Positions 6,586-9,197 of a DNA stretch of 9,197 nt are shown piece after piece. The stretch covers positions 1 to 9,197 of the forward strand of contig JAEWJD010000116.1 of the NCBI GenBank assembly GCA_023386765.1. The letters run 5' to 3'. The notes beneath the pieces are model-generated. The model saw nothing but the letters and a program-made list of their open reading frames with translations. It did no database searches and was not told the origin of the DNA. A program made the position numbers and the translations under genes. Each line of letters starts with the position of its first letter. Position 1 is the first letter of the stretch. Origin of the DNA: Pseudomonadota bacterium. Its GTDB lineage: Bacteria; Pseudomonadota; Gammaproteobacteria; Burkholderiales; Burkholderiaceae_B.

Positions 6586-6600
6586 GTTCACTATTTGAAC
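6586..6600. promoter_or_regulatory. Candidate IclR operator (inverted repeat)
   Basis: GTTCACTATTTGAAC has perfect 5-base arms, GTTCA and TGAAC, around a 5-base AT-rich spacer. Length and symmetry resemble the roughly 15-bp pseudo-palindromes bound by IclR-family proteins. It lies about 20 bases upstream of the regulator start and 70 upstream of the receptor start. A further GTTCA half-site is at 6619-6623. Binding by the neighbouring regulator is inference. Confidence 0.6.
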
Positions 6601-6606
6601 ACTAAC

Positions 6607-6636
6607 TTACGGCGTGCTGTTCATTTTTTCTACTAT
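6607..6636 (+). promoter_or_regulatory. Weak candidate promoter of receptor operon
   Basis: TTACGG (6607-6612) and TACTAT (6631-6636) form a weak -35/-10 pair with an 18-base spacer, in the AT-rich stretch between the divergent genes. A start near 6643 would leave a short leader with the GGAGG site at 6657-6661. The GTTCA half-site falls between the two boxes and the full inverted repeat lies just upstream. Other placements are possible. Confidence 0.3.
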
Positions 6637-6669
6637 CCGACTGCCAATAACAATTCGGAGGCAGACAAC

Positions 6670-7662
6670 ATGCAGCACGCTTTTCTCGGGCGCTTGCCCG
6701 TTTATGCACATCGGCTGGCGGTTGCGCTGGCCCTTTCGGCCGGACTCGGGGCCACCGCGCAGGCGGCCTATCCCGAGGCGCCGGTGTCCCTTGTGGTGGG
6801 CTTTGCCGCAGGCGGCCCGACCGATGCCATGGCGCGCGTCATCGCCACCGAGTTGTCGGAGCAGCTCAAGCAATCGGTGATCGTGGAAAACAAGCCGGGC
6901 GCGGGCAGCAATATCGCCGCCGCCCAGGTCGCGCGGGCCAAGCCCGACGGGCAGACCTTGCTGATGGTGGCCGTGACCAGCGCCATCAACCAGACGCTGT
7001 ATGCCAAGCCCGGCTTCAACCTTAATCAGGATTTCGCGCCCGTCGGCCTGGTGGGCAAGATCCCCAGCCTGCTGGTGGTCAACCCGTCGCTACCGGTGCA
7101 CAGCGTGGCCGAACTGGTCGACTACGCCAAGCAGCATCCCGGCACGCTGACCTTCGCCTCCTCGGGCAACGGCACCTCCATTCACATTGCCGGCGAGATG
7201 TTCCGCAGCGCGGCCGACATTGATGTCACGCACGTGCCTTTCAAGGGCAGTGCGCCGGCCGGCGTGGCCGTGATGGGGGGGCAGGTCTCCTACATGTTCG
7301 ACAACGTGCCCACGGTCTGGCCGTTCGTGCAGTCCGGCCGCATGCGTGCGTTGGCCGTCACCACCCAGGACCGCCTGGCGAACGCGCCCGATCTTCCCAC
7401 GATGGCCGAGTCGGGCTTTCCTGAATTCGATGTCGCATCCTGGTACGGGCTGATTGCGCCGGCCGGGACGCCGCCGGCGGTCATCAAGACGCTCGACCAA
7501 GCCTTGCAGGCCGTGATTGCACGACCGGATTTCCAGCAACGCATGCAGGGCATGGGCGTGCTGGTGCAGCCGGGTTCGGCGGCCGAGTTCGGCACTTTCA
7601 TGAAGGCCGAAACCGAACGCTGGGCACCCATCGTGCGGGCCTCGGGCGCTCGCATCGACTGA
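6670..7662 (+). CDS. Bug/TctC-family periplasmic solute receptor
   Basis: This 330-residue protein is a tripartite tricarboxylate transporter (TctC/Bug) substrate-binding protein of the periplasm. A signal peptide of about 32 residues ends in ATAQA before AYPEAP. The mature part has the family marks VGFAAGGPTDAMAR (43-56), the PGAGSNIAAAQVARAKPDG segment (76-94), THVPFKG, MFDNVPTV, GRMRALAVTTQDR, PDLPTMAESGFPEF and APAGTPP. The start is the ATG at 6670, 8 bases after GGAGG; the open frame continues upstream only across the antisense regulator gene. It heads a tight operon, with the CoA-transferase starting 10 bases after its stop. No TctA or TctB membrane genes are seen, so it is an orphan receptor, as is common for Bug proteins in Bordetella and Cupriavidus relatives. 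It probably binds the carboxylic acid that the next enzymes activate; which acid is unknown. Confidence 0.95.
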   Translation: MQHAFLGRLPVYAHRLAVALALSAGLGATAQAAYPEAPVSLVVGFAAGGPTDAMARVIATELSEQLKQSVIVENKPGAGSNIAAAQVARAKPDGQTLLMVAVTSAINQTLYAKPGFNLNQDFAPVGLVGKIPSLLVVNPSLPVHSVAELVDYAKQHPGTLTFASSGNGTSIHIAGEMFRSAADIDVTHVPFKGSAPAGVAVMGGQVSYMFDNVPTVWPFVQSGRMRALAVTTQDRLANAPDLPTMAESGFPEFDVASWYGLIAPAGTPPAVIKTLDQALQAVIARPDFQQRMQGMGVLVQPGSAAEFGTFMKAETERWAPIVRASGARID

Positions 7663-7672
7663 CGGAGAAGAC

Positions 7673-8866
7673 ATGACGATGGTAGTTGGAAAGTCCGCCC
7701 TGGACGGGGTGGTGGTTCTGGACGTCTCGCGGGTGCTGGCGGGCCCTTTTGCTGCCCAGATGCTGGGCGATCATGGCGCCGAAGTGATCAAGCTGGAGTC
7801 GTTCGACGGCGACGATACGCGTGGCTACGGCCCGCCCTTCGTGGCCGGCGATGCTCCGTATTACCTGGGCTTGAATCGCAATAAGCGGGATGTGGCGGTG
7901 GACCTCTCGGGCCCGTCTGGGCGCGAGCTGCTGTTTCGCATGCTGGAGCAGACCGACGTGCTGGTGGAGAATTTCAAGCTCAGCACCTGGCGCAAGTGGG
8001 GCATCGCGCATCCCGGCGAGCTGCTGGAGCGCTTCCCCCGCCTGATCCATTGCCGCGTCTCGGGTTTCGGCGAGACGGGCGAATTCGGCGGGCTGCCGGG
8101 CTATGACGCCGCGGTGCAGGCGCTCTCCGGGCTGATGTCGATCAACGGCGACCCGGCCCTGGACCCGGTGCGCATCGGCATTCCGCTGGTCGACACCAGC
8201 ACCGGCATGAACGCCGTGATCGGGGTGCTGCTGGCGCTGTACGAGCGCGAGAAGTCCGGGCGGGGCCAGTCCGTGGAGATCACCCTGTTCGACACGGCGC
8301 TGGGCATGCTGCATCCCCACACCGCCAATGCCCTCAATGGCGGGGCGTCGGCGCGCACCGGCAACGGCCATCCCAACATCGTGCCGTATGACCTGTTCCC
8401 GACGGCTACGCAGAAGCTCTTCATCGCGATCGGCAATGACCGTCAGTTCGGCCTGCTGTGCCAGGAGCTGGGTTGCCCGGCGCTCGCTGAAGACGCGCGC
8501 TACCGGCGCAATCGCGATCGCGTGGCGCATCGCGACAGCCTGCGCGAAACCCTGGTGCAGCAGCTGGCGCAGATCGATGGCCAGGCGCTGTTCCATCGGC
8601 TGATGGCGCTGGGCGTGCCATGCGCGCCCATGCTCTCGGTGGAGCAGGCGCTGGCACTCGAGCACACCGCCACCCGCCAGATGCAGGTGAGCGTGGAGGG
8701 CGTGTCCATGGCGGGTATTCCGATCAAGCTGCAGCGCACGCCGGGCAGCGTGCGGCTCGGTCCGCCGCGTATCGGCCAGCACAGCGAAGAGGTCATGCGC
8801 CGCTTTGGCTTCGCACCCGAGGAAATCGCCCAGGCCCTGGCCAGCGGCACGTTGCGTCAGGCCTGA
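7673..8866 (+). CDS. CaiB/BaiF family III CoA-transferase
   Basis: This 397-residue enzyme belongs to the family III CoA-transferases (formyl-CoA transferase, CaiB, BaiF group), which move CoA from one acyl-CoA to another acid through an aspartyl-CoA thioester. The N-terminal LDGVVVLDVSRVLAGPFAAQMLGDHGAEVIKLE segment is typical (10-42), followed by NRNKRDVAVDL (68-78) and VLVENFK (97-102). Asp145 in LPGYDAAVQALSG is the expected catalytic aspartate. RGQSVEITLFDTAL and the C-terminal PGSVRLGPPRIGQHSEEV also match. The ATG at 7673 has GGAG five bases upstream; an in-frame ATG at 7679 is a less favoured alternative. Acid and CoA donor are not predictable from sequence; succinyl-CoA or acetyl-CoA are common donors. 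Lying between a solute receptor and an enoyl-CoA hydratase, it likely makes the CoA ester of the imported acid. Confidence 0.94.
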   Translation: MTMVVGKSALDGVVVLDVSRVLAGPFAAQMLGDHGAEVIKLESFDGDDTRGYGPPFVAGDAPYYLGLNRNKRDVAVDLSGPSGRELLFRMLEQTDVLVENFKLSTWRKWGIAHPGELLERFPRLIHCRVSGFGETGEFGGLPGYDAAVQALSGLMSINGDPALDPVRIGIPLVDTSTGMNAVIGVLLALYEREKSGRGQSVEITLFDTALGMLHPHTANALNGGASARTGNGHPNIVPYDLFPTATQKLFIAIGNDRQFGLLCQELGCPALAEDARYRRNRDRVAHRDSLRETLVQQLAQIDGQALFHRLMALGVPCAPMLSVEQALALEHTATRQMQVSVEGVSMAGIPIKLQRTPGSVRLGPPRIGQHSEEVMRRFGFAPEEIAQALASGTLRQA

Positions 8867-8886
8867 GGCCACAAGGAGGAGACACC

Positions 8887-9197
8887 ATGCTAGCAATCGA
8901 AGAAAGCGGCCCGCTGGCCGTTATCACCTATGACCGCGGCGAACGCCGCAACGCGCTGTCGCTCCAGGCCATGGAGGCCCTGATCGGCGTGGCCCAGCAG
9001 TATCAGGGCCGCTTCGATATTTCGGCCATCGTGCTGGCCGGCAGCGCCCAGGCCTTCTCGGCCGGGGTCGACCTGAAGGACCCGGCACGCTGGGCGCTGG
9101 AGGGCAAGTCGCTGGACGAGCGGCGTCACATTGCGGCCACCGGCGCGCGCCTGTGCCAGGCCTGGGAGAGCCTGCCGCAACTGACCATCGCCGCCGT
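8887..9197 (+). CDS. Enoyl-CoA hydratase/isomerase, 5' part only
   Basis: This frame begins at the ATG at 8887 after a near-consensus AAGGAGGA site and runs open to the window edge, giving 103 complete codons. The visible part is the N-terminal third of a crotonase-fold protein: YDRGERRNALS (15-25), which is normally xRPxxxNAL in the family, then IVLAGSAQAFSAGVDLKD (48-65), where the AFSAGVDL stretch gives the first oxyanion-hole backbone contact. It ends at LTIAAV, just before the usual GxAxGGG segment, so the catalytic glutamates lie outside the window. It follows the CoA-transferase by 20 bases and is probably cotranscribed. Crotonases hydrate, isomerise, or cleave acyl-CoAs, so the reaction here is open; action on the CoA ester made by the preceding enzyme is inferred. 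Confidence 0.88.
   Translation, partial: MLAIEESGPLAVITYDRGERRNALSLQAMEALIGVAQQYQGRFDISAIVLAGSAQAFSAGVDLKDPARWALEGKSLDERRHIAATGARLCQAWESLPQLTIAA

Noticed and set aside
6196..6669. Upstream extension of the receptor open frame
   Set aside because: It runs antisense through the IclR gene. The ATG at 6670 has a strong GGAGG site and starts a normal signal peptide.
7598..8896. 432-residue minus-strand open frame across the CoA-transferase gene
   Set aside because: Its translation is low-complexity and His/Arg/Gln-rich, and the plus-strand frame is a clear CaiB/BaiF enzyme with a ribosome binding site and catalytic Asp.

Overview
The window is GC-rich, densely packed DNA whose genes point to a beta-proteobacterium, most likely an Alcaligenaceae genus such as Bordetella or Achromobacter. 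The evidence is an orphan Bug-type (TctC family) receptor, a META/DUF4377 lipoprotein of a kind common there, and aromatic-acid catabolism genes. This placement is inference from gene content. Most of the window is recognisable metabolism, and I see no CRISPR array, tRNA, rRNA, insertion sequence or phage gene.

Left part (17-4409, all minus strand): a benzoate/catechol operon read right to left as catB (muconate cycloisomerase), catA (catechol 1,2-dioxygenase), an aromatic-acid MFS transporter, and benD (benzoate cis-diol dehydrogenase). The transporter brings in the aromatic acid, BenD turns the benzoate dihydrodiol into catechol, CatA opens the ring to cis,cis-muconate, and CatB lactonises it. 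The ring-hydroxylating dioxygenase (benABC) and catC/catD are not in the window. The promoter upstream of catB carries an exact ATAC-N7-GTAT box, the LysR-type (CatR/CbnR) recognition motif, centred near -64 of a predicted start site. No LysR gene is present in the window.

Middle part (4410-5786): a 429-base spacer that is AT-rich on the catB side and GC-rich beyond, then a plus-strand META plus DUF4377 lipoprotein gene. The lipoprotein gene ends in a strong intrinsic terminator and looks unrelated to the catabolic genes.

Right part (5787-9197): an IclR-family regulator (minus) diverges from a plus-strand operon of a Bug/TctC solute receptor, a CaiB/BaiF family III CoA-transferase and an enoyl-CoA hydratase/isomerase cut by the window edge. 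The shared 103-base regulatory region contains a GTTCA-N5-TGAAC inverted repeat that is a good candidate operator. Together these look like an inducible module that captures an organic acid, attaches CoA and starts its oxidation. The substrate cannot be read from the sequence, and this module is the least characterised part of the window.
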